Assembly: GCF_005222705.1 (NCBI RefSeq)
Contig: NZ_STGF01000011.1
Location: forward strand, 62,001-126,000
DNA from: Paenibacillus sp. SY21-1
GTDB lineage: Bacteria > Bacillota > Bacilli > Paenibacillales > Paenibacillaceae
Length of the DNA stretch: 64,000 bases
Direction: 5' to 3'
Notes under the pieces: model-generated
Told to the model about the DNA's origin: nothing
Databases searched by the model: none
Seen by the model: the letters and a program-made list of their open reading frames with translations, nothing else
Program-made: the position numbers and the translations under genes
Part shown: in pieces, positions 34,806 to 41,872 of the stretch
Numbering within the stretch: position 1 is the first letter of the stretch
Layout of the letters: every line of letters starts with the position of its first letter

Positions 34806-35255
34806 TTAGCCTGCCCTGTTGGCGAATTTTTCGATAACCGTGAATTGATGCATGACATCTGCGCCGCTTATGTAGAGGGGGCCGCTTCGCAGCCAAGCAT
34901 GGGCGATCAGTTTGCCGCCTTCGTCCTTGGCCGTACCGAGGTAAAGCGTGCTTGCCAGCCGCCTTCGTTCCAGCATTTTCATTGCCGCGATAGCCCGTAC
35001 GAGGCATTTGCTGTCCCATGGCGTATATTTGCTGGCGATATGAATGGCGGACGTAATTTGCCGCAGCGTACGGATTTGCTCCGCCTCGCAGTTAGCCGGC
35101 GTTTCCTCCGTCTTGACGCCAAGCCCGGGAGCGACCTTGGCGAAGGGGCGAAGCATTTGCAGGCGGGCATACCCGAGATAGAAGCAGGCTTCCACATACA
35201 AACGGAGCGTTCGGGCATCAAGCGTGAACAGCGTCCTCGCTTTTCGGATGAACAT
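34806..35255 (-). CDS. Lasso leader peptidase B2 (transglutaminase-like)
   Basis: 149 residues of the transglutaminase-core-3 family: catalytic Cys in WDSKCLVRAIAAMKML (about residue 83), His in LIAHAWLRSG (about 118) and a downstream Asp in ISGADVMHQFTVIEKF. It cleaves the leader after residue 23 of the precursor while docked to the B1 protein. Its start overlaps the B1 gene by 38 bp, typical of split B1/B2 pairs. Confidence 0.92.
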   Translation of the reverse strand: MFIRKARTLFTLDARTLRLYVEACFYLGYARLQMLRPFAKVAPGLGVKTEETPANCEAEQIRTLRQITSAIHIASKYTPWDSKCLVRAIAAMKMLERRRLASTLYLGTAKDEGGKLIAHAWLRSGPLYISGADVMHQFTVIEKFANRAG

Positions 35256-35535
35256 AGATCAATCCTTCCTTCCGCAGTTGTTCCAAAAAGACGATAACCT
35301 GCTGCTCGCAAACATCCCTTTCCACTTCAAATTCCGCGCAAAGGCCGTCAACCAGACTTGCAAGCGGCTGTCCGCCGGAAATGGCATCCCAGATGTGTCC
35401 GCCGATTTGGCCAAGATTGTAGTAATTGCCGTTGCGGACGCTGAGCATCACCTTTTCACCGCCCATATCGCTTACGATGTTTTGCTCGCATACAGTAACG
35501 CTATCGTCTAAAGTTATGGCTCCGATCGTTTCCAT
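35218..35535 (-). CDS. PqqD-like RiPP recognition element protein B1
   Basis: 105 residues with the winged-helix RRE fold pattern: VMLSVRNGNYYNLGQIGGHI followed by WDAISGGQPLASLVDGLCAE and the third helix REQVIVFLEQLRKEGLI-like segment. It binds the leader and presents the precursor to B2 and the cyclase. It sits seven bases after the kinase stop. Confidence 0.9.
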   Translation of the reverse strand: METIGAITLDDSVTVCEQNIVSDMGGEKVMLSVRNGNYYNLGQIGGHIWDAISGGQPLASLVDGLCAEFEVERDVCEQQVIVFLEQLRKEGLIYVHPKSEDAVHA

Positions 35536-35542
35536 ATCTCTG

Positions 35543-36481
35543 TTAATCTCCCTTCAGAATTTGATTGAGGATATACGCCGAGAGCTTCGGGGCGCTAAAA
35601 CCGGCAGCTTGCGCTTGAGGACGGTGCAGTCTCTGCATCGGCAGATGGAGCGCGAATTGCGTTAACGTGCGAAAATGCCATTCCATGAGGCCAAGCGGCT
35701 CCAGCAAAAAGCCGCGAAATGTATGCTGAAGCAGCGTGTGGAACTTCTCCAGTCCGGCTATGGGCTGAATCGCTGCGTCGCTTTCGGTTTTTACTAATTC
35801 ATAAATGCCTGCAAGCGGTAGCGCGCTGCCGCAAAATTGGGCCGGAACGGGCACGGCAAATTTGGTTTCGCGCTCGAATAGCGGGCGGAGCTCGCCTGCA
35901 TTCATCCCGAGCAAGCCGATCGTGTCCTGCCACATTTTTTGCTGCGGGTAAGCGGGCTGCGCGTAGGGCTGTCCTGCAGCGTCCAGCGTCACCGCAATCA
36001 GATCATCGCTAATGAGCTGTCCGCCGTCCGCAAGCAGCAGGGAGGCAAGCGTAGATTTGCCCGCTCCGGACATGCCGACAATCGCATACGCTTTTCCGGC
36101 AATGGCAACGGCGCTGCCGTGCAGAGGGAGCACCTTGCGCTGCATAAGAATGACGCCCATGCAGGTGCCGAGAATATACAGCCTGATTTTATCGGGGTCC
36201 GCCTTGCCGAAGGGACTGATGATGATTTCTTTTCCGGCGCGCATGCCCAGAATCGCTGTATCCGGTACGCGGATCAGTACCGTATCCTCATGGATAGCGA
36301 GATAGTCGCTGATGCGCTTCGCTTCGCTCCAAAGCGAACCAAGCTCGTCCTGACGCACGGTCAAGTCGGGAGACTGGCCGCCTGTATAAGCTGAAGGCAG
36401 CGGCAGCTCGGGAAGGGGAAATTCGCTTTCAATGATAAGGCCGAAGGAATAGTAGGCAAGCCTGTTGCCTGTCGCCGGCAT
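35543..36481 (-). CDS. HPr-kinase-like lasso peptide kinase (PadeK/ThcoK type)
   Basis: ATG 36481 was chosen: GGAGTGAT precedes it and the family N-terminus follows (YYSFGLIIESEFPLPELPLP). The frame extends to 36577, but that stretch covers a stem-loop and a SinR-type box. The 312-residue protein has the P-loop IVGMSGAGKSTLASLLL (about 150-166), then GQLISDDLIAV and RGFLLEPLGL. PadeK of paeninodin and ThcoK phosphorylate the C-terminal Ser of the precursor; the precursor here ends in Ser. Confidence 0.92.
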   Translation of the reverse strand: MPATGNRLAYYSFGLIIESEFPLPELPLPSAYTGGQSPDLTVRQDELGSLWSEAKRISDYLAIHEDTVLIRVPDTAILGMRAGKEIIISPFGKADPDKIRLYILGTCMGVILMQRKVLPLHGSAVAIAGKAYAIVGMSGAGKSTLASLLLADGGQLISDDLIAVTLDAAGQPYAQPAYPQQKMWQDTIGLLGMNAGELRPLFERETKFAVPVPAQFCGSALPLAGIYELVKTESDAAIQPIAGLEKFHTLLQHTFRGFLLEPLGLMEWHFRTLTQFALHLPMQRLHRPQAQAAGFSAPKLSAYILNQILKGD

Positions 36482-36524
36482 ACCGATCACTCCAATCACT
36501 CCAAATCCGGGGGAATGAATTAAG

Positions 36525-36554
36525 CTGCCCTTATATACGAGCATATAAGGGCAG
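36525..36554 (-). promoter_or_regulatory. 12-bp perfect stem-loop between precursor and kinase genes
   Basis: CTGCCCTTATAT, loop ACGAGC, ATATAAGGGCAG. No T-run follows on the minus strand, so it more likely acts as an mRNA stabiliser or processing site that raises precursor message over that of the enzymes. Confidence 0.7.
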
Positions 36555-36559
36555 TAAGC

Positions 36560-36575
36560 GTTAAGTATAAAGAAC
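36560..36575 (-). promoter_or_regulatory. SinR-type box inside the lasso operon
   Basis: On the minus strand GTTCTTTATACTTAAC, one arm perfect and the other degenerate, lies between the precursor stop and the stem-loop. Confidence 0.45.
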
Positions 36576-36588
36576 AAACCTTATAGGA

Positions 36589-36726
36589 CTAGCTGTAGTG
36601 AATCACCTCAGTCGGATCCGGTTGCACCGCGTCTGGTTTTGCAATACCAGGGCCAGCCATCGTCATATTGACGTTCAACACTTCCAGCGTAGGTTGCTGC
36701 CAAGCTTTCTTTTGTACGTTTTGCAT
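36589..36726 (-). CDS. Paeninodin-type lasso peptide precursor
   Basis: 45 codons behind a very strong ribosome site (AAGGGAGGTGAT). The leader (residues 1-23) holds WQQPTL, a W-for-Y variant of the YxxPxL docking motif, and Thr at -2 before the cleavage. The core (24-45) splits as ring AGPGIAKPD, with Ala1 to Asp9 forming the macrolactam, and tail AVQPDPTEVIHYS ending in the phospho-acceptor Ser22. From family knowledge the core closely matches paeninodin (AGPG...PDA.QPDP..). The cyclised, unphosphorylated core sums to about 2243.1 Da monoisotopic; one phosphate adds about 80. It sits 14 bases after the cyclase stop. Confidence 0.95.
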   Translation of the reverse strand: MQNVQKKAWQQPTLEVLNVNMTMAGPGIAKPDAVQPDPTEVIHYS

Positions 36727-36740
36727 GATATCACCTCCCT

Positions 36741-38678
36741 TCAAGCGAGTTTTTTCATAAACCGGCAAAAGATCAGCGCGCGCATCAAAATACGGAACTC
36801 GGTATCAAAGACTTGCTCCGGCTTAGGACTTGCGCTGAGCGTTTGCAATGCTCTGGACAGCTCCTTGATATTTAAATAGCCAGCCACTGCCGGCTCCTCC
36901 AGCACCTGCCGCAGCTCGCTTACCAGCCCGCGCCATTGCGGCAGCAGCCGATGCAGGCCGTCGGCTCCTTGTATGCCGCGTACCTTCTGGTTAAGCCGGA
37001 TCTGGTCGGGCAAATAGTGCTTGGTAGCGCGGCGAATCAATGAGCGATCGAATCCGTTTTGCACATACTGCTCCTCCGGCACGGACAGGCAGAACCGGAT
37101 GACGCGCAAATCGTTGGTGGCGTCGCGTTCCCACAGCGCATGGCGCAGCGACTGCTTGCAGCCTACCTTCCCGGTAAGCGACCAATAATACAGCTTCTCG
37201 AATTGCTTGTTCCGTACATCGTACACATTTTGCCAGGAGTGGCCCCAGAAATCGTAGCCGTACTCCTCCAGACGCTCGAACACTTTGGTTTGCGCGGCAA
37301 ATTCCGGGTTTATCAAATCCGGCACCGTGTCCTCTCTTGAGGCAAAGAGCGCGCGCGTTACCTCCGGGAAAGCTTTTTTGCCTACGTGCGGGAAGATGCG
37401 CGATTTTTTGACGCCAAGCGCTTTGCTGTACATGCCAAGCTCGCGGTAGAGCTTAACCCACCGGAACGAGCGCAGCAGCCTTGCCTGAAAATCGAGCGCC
37501 GGCCCCCAGGAAACGCTCCAATTGCCGCGGCTCCCCGTGAGCAGCACGCTGACGTTATGCGCCTGGGCTTGCTTGTAAATGCCCTTCATCCAATAGGAGT
37601 TCTCAAAAAACTTATAAGGAGCCTCCATAATGTCGAGCCAGTCGTCGATTTCAGTAAGCGGGTTCAGCTCGGGAAAGTTGTAATAATGATCGTCGATGTT
37701 GCCGACATGGCTTACGGTTGCCTGAATATTGTGCCGTTCGTTGGCGATGCGGCTTTTTGGCGTCCAGTCGGTGAAATCGTCTACGGGCACATAGCTGTAA
37801 GTATGCAGCCGTTTCTGCTGCTCGCGCAGCTCGCGCGCCGCAAAGCTGACTACGGAGCCGGAGTCGAGCCCTCCGCTCAGATTGGCCCCGACCTCGCGAA
37901 TGGTGCGCAATCGAGAGGATACGGCCGTACTGAACACGTCGCGAAACGCTTCTTCATATTCGCCGTTGGATTTCAAGCGCAGCTTTTGCCCCGGCTCGAT
38001 TACACAGTAGCGGTTGAAATGAAGCTGTCCGTCCTTAAACGCAAAGCTGTGCGCAGGAGGAATTTGACCGATGTGCTTGTAGACCGTGGAAAACATATCG
38101 ACCGCTTCGGTCGTTATAGGAATCGCCAGAAACTCGGATACCCATTGTTCGTTTAATTGCCTGCCTACGCCGGGCCGCGCAAGCAGCGGAGCCATCGTTG
38201 TGCATAAGGAGAGCTGCTCCGGAGTCAGCGCGTAATAGAGCGTTCGGCTTCCCGAAAAATCGCGTGCGCCGAACAGCGTGCGCTCTCTTCCGTCCCATAT
38301 GATAAAGGCGAAGTCGCCGATCAGATGCTTGGGCGCTTCCTGCCCCCACTTGAAGTAGGCCTGCAGGATCAAGTCGCTGTCCGTCATGTCGGCGCGTCGA
38401 TCCGCCGCTATGCCCAGCTTGCCGAACAACTCGGCGCGGTTGTCGATAATCGCGTCTGCCGTAATGGCTGCGTTTCTTTCCGCATAATAGTTGGGCAGAG
38501 TCTCATTGCGGGATTCCGGGGTGATCCACTGGCCGTGACAGCCGAGAAAAATGTCCCCGCATGTCCAGGTATGTACATAATCTGCCGGAAAACGCTGCAA
38601 ATTCTGCATGATGGAGCGGCCTGCTTCGGGAGGCAAGGGCTGTTGGTGAAGCTGAACGATTCCGGTTATTGCGCTCAT
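36741..38678 (-). CDS. Lasso cyclase (asparagine synthetase-like C protein)
   Basis: 645 residues. The N-terminal glutamine-amidotransferase-like domain starts MSAITGIVQL, so the catalytic Cys2 of true asparagine synthetases is replaced by Ser and the domain is structural. The C-terminal synthetase domain has the PP-loop ANLSGGLDSGSVVSFAAREL (about 264-283), which adenylates the Asp9 side chain before attack by the N-terminus of Ala1. It is first in the operon, with AGGAGG before ATG, preceded by a 5' leader of about 165 bases with two SinR-type boxes. Confidence 0.93.
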   Translation of the reverse strand: MSAITGIVQLHQQPLPPEAGRSIMQNLQRFPADYVHTWTCGDIFLGCHGQWITPESRNETLPNYYAERNAAITADAIIDNRAELFGKLGIAADRRADMTDSDLILQAYFKWGQEAPKHLIGDFAFIIWDGRERTLFGARDFSGSRTLYYALTPEQLSLCTTMAPLLARPGVGRQLNEQWVSEFLAIPITTEAVDMFSTVYKHIGQIPPAHSFAFKDGQLHFNRYCVIEPGQKLRLKSNGEYEEAFRDVFSTAVSSRLRTIREVGANLSGGLDSGSVVSFAARELREQQKRLHTYSYVPVDDFTDWTPKSRIANERHNIQATVSHVGNIDDHYYNFPELNPLTEIDDWLDIMEAPYKFFENSYWMKGIYKQAQAHNVSVLLTGSRGNWSVSWGPALDFQARLLRSFRWVKLYRELGMYSKALGVKKSRIFPHVGKKAFPEVTRALFASREDTVPDLINPEFAAQTKVFERLEEYGYDFWGHSWQNVYDVRNKQFEKLYYWSLTGKVGCKQSLRHALWERDATNDLRVIRFCLSVPEEQYVQNGFDRSLIRRATKHYLPDQIRLNQKVRGIQGADGLHRLLPQWRGLVSELRQVLEEPAVAGYLNIKELSRALQTLSASPKPEQVFDTEFRILMRALIFCRFMKKLA

Positions 38679-38712
38679 GGTTTCCTCCTGAACGGACAGT
38701 TACAGACGCGTT

Positions 38713-38728
38713 GTTCTTAAAAAAGAAC
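38713..38728 (-). promoter_or_regulatory. SinR-type box near the lasso cyclase start
   Basis: GTTCTTAAAAAAGAAC as read on the plus strand, a palindrome apart from its AAAA centre, 35 bp before the cyclase ATG. A TTGACA at 38748-38743 on the minus strand precedes it, but no good -10 follows at the right distance. Confidence 0.65.
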
Positions 38729-38824
38729 TGGTGCTCGTCATTTGTCAAGCTTTGAATGTGTAAAGGCTTTTTCCGTAACGTTGTAATTTTATAGTGAACG
38801 TTTTTGCGTTAACTTGTTTGTTTT

Positions 38825-38878
38825 GTTCTTTATAAAGAACTTGATCATAGGTTACCATTTCCCTTTAAACCTTGTCAA
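38825..38878 (-). promoter_or_regulatory. Lasso operon promoter with perfect SinR-type box
   Basis: Minus strand TTGACA (38878-38873), 18-bp spacer, TAACCT (38854-38849), then the perfect palindrome GTTCTTTATAAAGAAC (38840-38825) over the expected start of transcription. Confidence 0.7.
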
Positions 38879-38885
38879 CACCTTA

Positions 38886-38914
38886 TTGTGAATTGCTCAC
38901 GCATTGTCTATACT
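38886..38914 (+). promoter_or_regulatory. Promoter of the metallophosphoesterase gene
   Basis: TTGTGA (38886-38891), 17-bp spacer, TATACT (38909-38914), divergent from the lasso promoter. Confidence 0.65.
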
Positions 38915-38949
38915 TTGTCGTAGGGTGTCGGTGAGATGGAGGTTGGGAT

Positions 38950-39720
38950 ATGATTGTTGCAATAGCTTTTGCGGGCTTGGCGCTCATTTATTTGTTTTTT
39001 ATTTTTCCTACGCAATGGTTGAAAGTGGAGACGGTTGAGCATCGAATCGGCATTGGCAAGCGTTTGCTGCAGATCAGCGACCTGCATGTCGACATGCTGC
39101 GGATTCGCGCGGGCCGGCTGAAAGAGGTAATTCGCCGTACCAAGCCGGATTACATCATGCTTACCGGCGATTATACGCACGATGAACGCTGCTTGCCCAA
39201 GCTGGAGTCCTATTTGCAGATGATAGCGGAGAGCGGCATACCGGCTTTTGCGGTGCTGGGCAACCATGATTACGACCTGCCCCGTTTGCAAAGCTTGCTG
39301 GATCTGCTGGCGAAATACAAGATCAAGGTGCTGCGCAATGAAGCTATAGTCGTAGATGGCTGGAACTTGGTCGGAATCGATAATGCCTCTACAGGGCACA
39401 GCAGGCCCGAAAAGGCGTTTGAAGAGGTTGAAGAGGAGAGCAAGGCCAAGCCGACAGTCGTCGTTACCCATGATCCGAATGTTGTGCTCGATATTAAGCG
39501 GACGTACGACTATTTGATGGCGGGACATCTGCATGGCAAGCAATTGAACGTGCCTTATTTTTTCAAAATAAAGCGCAAGGGTCCGTTGGCGGACCAAGGG
39601 ATCTACAAGGGACTGCACCGGATGAACAATGGCGTATGCTACATCTCGAAGGGGATTGGCCAGGCGGGTTTGAATGCGAGATTCATGGTGCGCAGCGAAG
39701 TGACGGTACACGATTTGTAG
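38950..39720 (+). CDS. Membrane-anchored metallophosphoesterase (YkuE/YaeI-like)
   Basis: 256 residues: an N-terminal hydrophobic anchor (IVAIAFAGLALIYLFFIFP), then the calcineurin-like metal ligands LQISDLHVD (D-x-H), LTGDYTHDE, VLGNHDY, VVTHDPN and MAGHLHGKQ in order. The family removes phosphate from lipid or nucleotide substrates outside or at the membrane; the substrate here is unknown. It is transcribed away from the lasso operon. Confidence 0.88.
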   Translation: MIVAIAFAGLALIYLFFIFPTQWLKVETVEHRIGIGKRLLQISDLHVDMLRIRAGRLKEVIRRTKPDYIMLTGDYTHDERCLPKLESYLQMIAESGIPAFAVLGNHDYDLPRLQSLLDLLAKYKIKVLRNEAIVVDGWNLVGIDNASTGHSRPEKAFEEVEEESKAKPTVVVTHDPNVVLDIKRTYDYLMAGHLHGKQLNVPYFFKIKRKGPLADQGIYKGLHRMNNGVCYISKGIGQAGLNARFMVRSEVTVHDL

Positions 39721-39732
39721 CGCATGACGTTG

Positions 39733-39762
39733 CGCAGCAGCGGCTGAGGGGCCGCTGCTGCG
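39733..39762 (+). terminator. Stem-loop after the metallophosphoesterase gene
   Basis: CGCAGCAGCGGC and GCCGCTGCTGCG form a perfect 12-bp GC-rich stem with a 6-base loop, followed by TTCGTTACTTATT. Confidence 0.65.
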
Positions 39763-39794
39763 TTCGTTACTTATTCTGTCAGGCTCAGCCGGGT

Positions 39795-40073
39795 CTAAGG
39801 CTCGTCATGAACTTCAGGAATCATTGAATCGTAATCGTCCTCGCCGGGATAATCGCGGGACTGCAAGGCATGAAGCTGCCTGTTTTCGTAGGCGAAGCGG
39901 TTTGATGGCCGCTGATCGCTGCGCCAGGGCGAGCTTTTGCCAAGGCTCTCCGATCGCAGAACGGTGCCGTAAGGGCCTTCCGGAAACTCCTCGGGAATCA
40001 AATCGTTTCGCTGCGACTCTACGCTGGACAAATCGGCATAGGGCTGACGTTTTTCATCCATAAAGCGGTCCAT
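39795..40073 (-). CDS. Small acidic hypothetical protein
   Basis: 92 residues from ATG 40073 with GGAGG correctly spaced. It is hydrophilic, rich in Asp, Glu, Ser and Pro, with no membrane segment, and probably disordered (ending DDYDSMIPEVHDEP). Not recognised. Confidence 0.65.
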   Translation of the reverse strand: MDRFMDEKRQPYADLSSVESQRNDLIPEEFPEGPYGTVLRSESLGKSSPWRSDQRPSNRFAYENRQLHALQSRDYPGEDDYDSMIPEVHDEP

Positions 40074-40126
40074 AGCGGGCCTCCTCTCCTATACAGGTAA
40101 TAAATCACCGTAACAGTGTGCCCCGA

Positions 40127-40420
40127 TCAGTCGGTAAAATGCACCGTTCCTACAACAAAATACAAAAATTGGGCCAGCTCGGCCGCCTCTTCCTCGGAAA
40201 GCGAGAAGGTGTATTCCAGGTAGCCTTCCTCCTCCAGATCATCCGGGCCAATGATGGCGGTTTTGCCGGCTTGCAAATCCGTAACCAGCTTTTTTCCGTA
40301 AAATCGTCCGGTTGTCGTCACAGCCAGATCGAAGCGCTTCAGGCTGGGCGTAACAAACGTAACGAAGCGGGTCGAGGTATCCTCGGTCGTATCGGACATA
40401 AAATCGTAATCAGGCAGCAT
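40127..40420 (-). CDS. Small DUF3055-like protein
   Basis: ATG 40420 behind GGAGG gives 97 residues; the frame runs upstream without a ribosome site. The pattern RFVTFVTPSLKRFDLAVTTT, GRFYGKKLVTDLQAGKTAII and GPDDLEEEGYLEYTFSLSEE recalls DUF3055 proteins of Bacillales, whose function is unknown. The family call is from memory of its pattern. Confidence 0.6.
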   Translation of the reverse strand: MLPDYDFMSDTTEDTSTRFVTFVTPSLKRFDLAVTTTGRFYGKKLVTDLQAGKTAIIGPDDLEEEGYLEYTFSLSEEEAAELAQFLYFVVGTVHFTD

Positions 40421-40555
40421 GTCTGTATTCCTCCAAGTAGATAGCAATGCCTTTATTATACACGATTCCGCTAGCGGAAAAGCAGCCGTTAGCACGCAAC
40501 TTTAATTGGTTTGCCTGCATGCGGCGTCAGCCGGTTGCAGCTGAAACAAAAAAGC

Positions 40556-40655
40556 TTGTCATGCATGGACCGATATGATAGCATAAAAGCAATCGAATGA
40601 ATGATCGTGAGGAAGCACCTCATCCGCGGCAAGCGGAGAGGTGCTTCTATTTTTT
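40556..40655 (+). promoter_or_regulatory. Promoter followed by an intrinsic terminator (attenuator-like leader)
   Basis: TTGTCA (40556-40561), 17-bp spacer, TAGCAT (40579-40584), then a 10-bp stem GAAGCACCTC/GAGGTGCTTC (40612-40621 with 40638-40647) and TATTTTTTTG. Transcription would end about 60 bases after its start, 90 bp before the next gene, unless antitermination occurs. The loop contains a nested CCGC/GCGG pair. Confidence 0.5.
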
Positions 40656-40746
40656 TGTGCGGGCATCCCTTCGGCTGCAGCGGCTTGCGGCTTATCCGTG
40701 TCATGACGTTCGTACAAATCATCATGTCCGGGAGGATGAAGCTACT

Positions 40747-41748
40747 ATGCAAATCGTATTTCTGAACACGTTCGAGAAGCGGGAGGAGGATGGGAATATC
40801 GCCAGCGCCCAGTTGTCCATATGCGAGCGTCAGGGCGTGTGGAGCGTCTTATGGCTTGCGGCCGGCAGCAAGCAAGATGCCGCCGACGCTTGGTTTGAAG
40901 GAACGTCATGGGAGGAGCTAATTGCCGCATTTCGCCATGGCGTCGCGAGAATGATGGGCAAAGGCTATACGCCTGTTATTGAAGGGATGCTCGATGACCG
41001 CAAGGCGGGAGATGGAAGCATCATCCCGATGCTGCAATGCTACGGGGAGCTTTTTGCAGATCAGGCATTGTTTCAATTGCTTAGGCAATGGAGAAGGAAC
41101 AAGGCGTCAGAGGAGAAACGCTCCGCGTATCTGATCGCAACCAATCGGATTTTATGGATGATCAGCGCCTTTGTTCCGCATACGGCGGAGGAGCTGCTGC
41201 AAATTCCCGGCTGGGGCACAGCCAAGCATAAAGCATACGCCGAGGAGGTGCTTGCGATTACAAGCTCCTCGGCCAGAAGCACAAGCTTTCCGCTGCATTG
41301 GGTAGAGCGGGAGCTGGATTCGGCCGCTTTCACAGAGTGGCTGTTCCGCCAGAAGGAATTGAAGTACAAGTCCGAGATGGAACGCTATTCGGTGAAGAAG
41401 CGGCTGCTGAGCGCTCTCCAGCAGGGATGTACCTTGGCGCAGCTGGAGGAAGAGCTGGAGCTGCCCCGGCGCGAGCTGCTTAACCGGATTGAGCAGTTGG
41501 AGGCGGAAGGCTATAATGCCGACTCGCTCGTGGATCGCGAGCTCGCCGGCATTCCGGAGGAGGAGCGTCAGCTGGTAAGAGATGCGCTGGAATTGGTGGG
41601 AGACAAATATCTGAAGCCAGTGCTTCAACAAGTATATGGCAAGGCAGAGAGAGAAGGGACGGACGAGCCTTCTGTCGACCGGCTGTACGAGCGTTTGCGT
41701 TTAATCCGTTTGCAATTCAGAAGGAACAAAGCGAGTCAAGCGGGGTAG
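40747..41748 (+). CDS. HRDC-domain protein with helix-turn-helix-like C-terminus
   Basis: ATG 40747 behind GGGAGGAT gives 333 residues; the frame extends upstream through the attenuator. About residues 120-175 form an HRDC domain (LIATNRILWMISAFVPHTAE then LLQIPGWGTAKHKAYAEEVL), a nucleic-acid-binding helical unit of RecQ and RNase D. The C-terminal part (CTLAQLEEELELPRRELLNR) looks like the YpbB/RQC-like helix-turn-helix. There is no helicase or nuclease motif, so it probably works as a partner of a helicase. Confidence 0.75.
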   Translation: MQIVFLNTFEKREEDGNIASAQLSICERQGVWSVLWLAAGSKQDAADAWFEGTSWEELIAAFRHGVARMMGKGYTPVIEGMLDDRKAGDGSIIPMLQCYGELFADQALFQLLRQWRRNKASEEKRSAYLIATNRILWMISAFVPHTAEELLQIPGWGTAKHKAYAEEVLAITSSSARSTSFPLHWVERELDSAAFTEWLFRQKELKYKSEMERYSVKKRLLSALQQGCTLAQLEEELELPRRELLNRIEQLEAEGYNADSLVDRELAGIPEEERQLVRDALELVGDKYLKPVLQQVYGKAEREGTDEPSVDRLYERLRLIRLQFRRNKASQAG

Positions 41749-41802
41749 CCGCCGGCTTTTGCCCATACGCCGGCTATGCGGCAAGATGCTTGCGCAGCAC
41801 AA

Positions 41803-41843
41803 AAACGCCTCGACTCCAGCTAGGTGGAGTGCGAGGCGTTTGT
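41803..41843. terminator. Bidirectional terminator between HRDC and SleB-type genes
   Basis: AAACGCCTCG and CGAGGCGTTT enclose an inner ACTCCA/TGGAGT pair; A-run on the left and T-rich right side suit both converging transcripts. Confidence 0.8.
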
Positions 41844-41872
41844 TCAATGTCTAGCGCCTATGTCGCTGCGCC

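Noticed and set aside
36481..36577. Upstream extension of the lasso kinase
   Set aside because: The extension is a translation of the SinR-type box and the stem-loop; ATG 36481 has a ribosome site and the family N-terminus.
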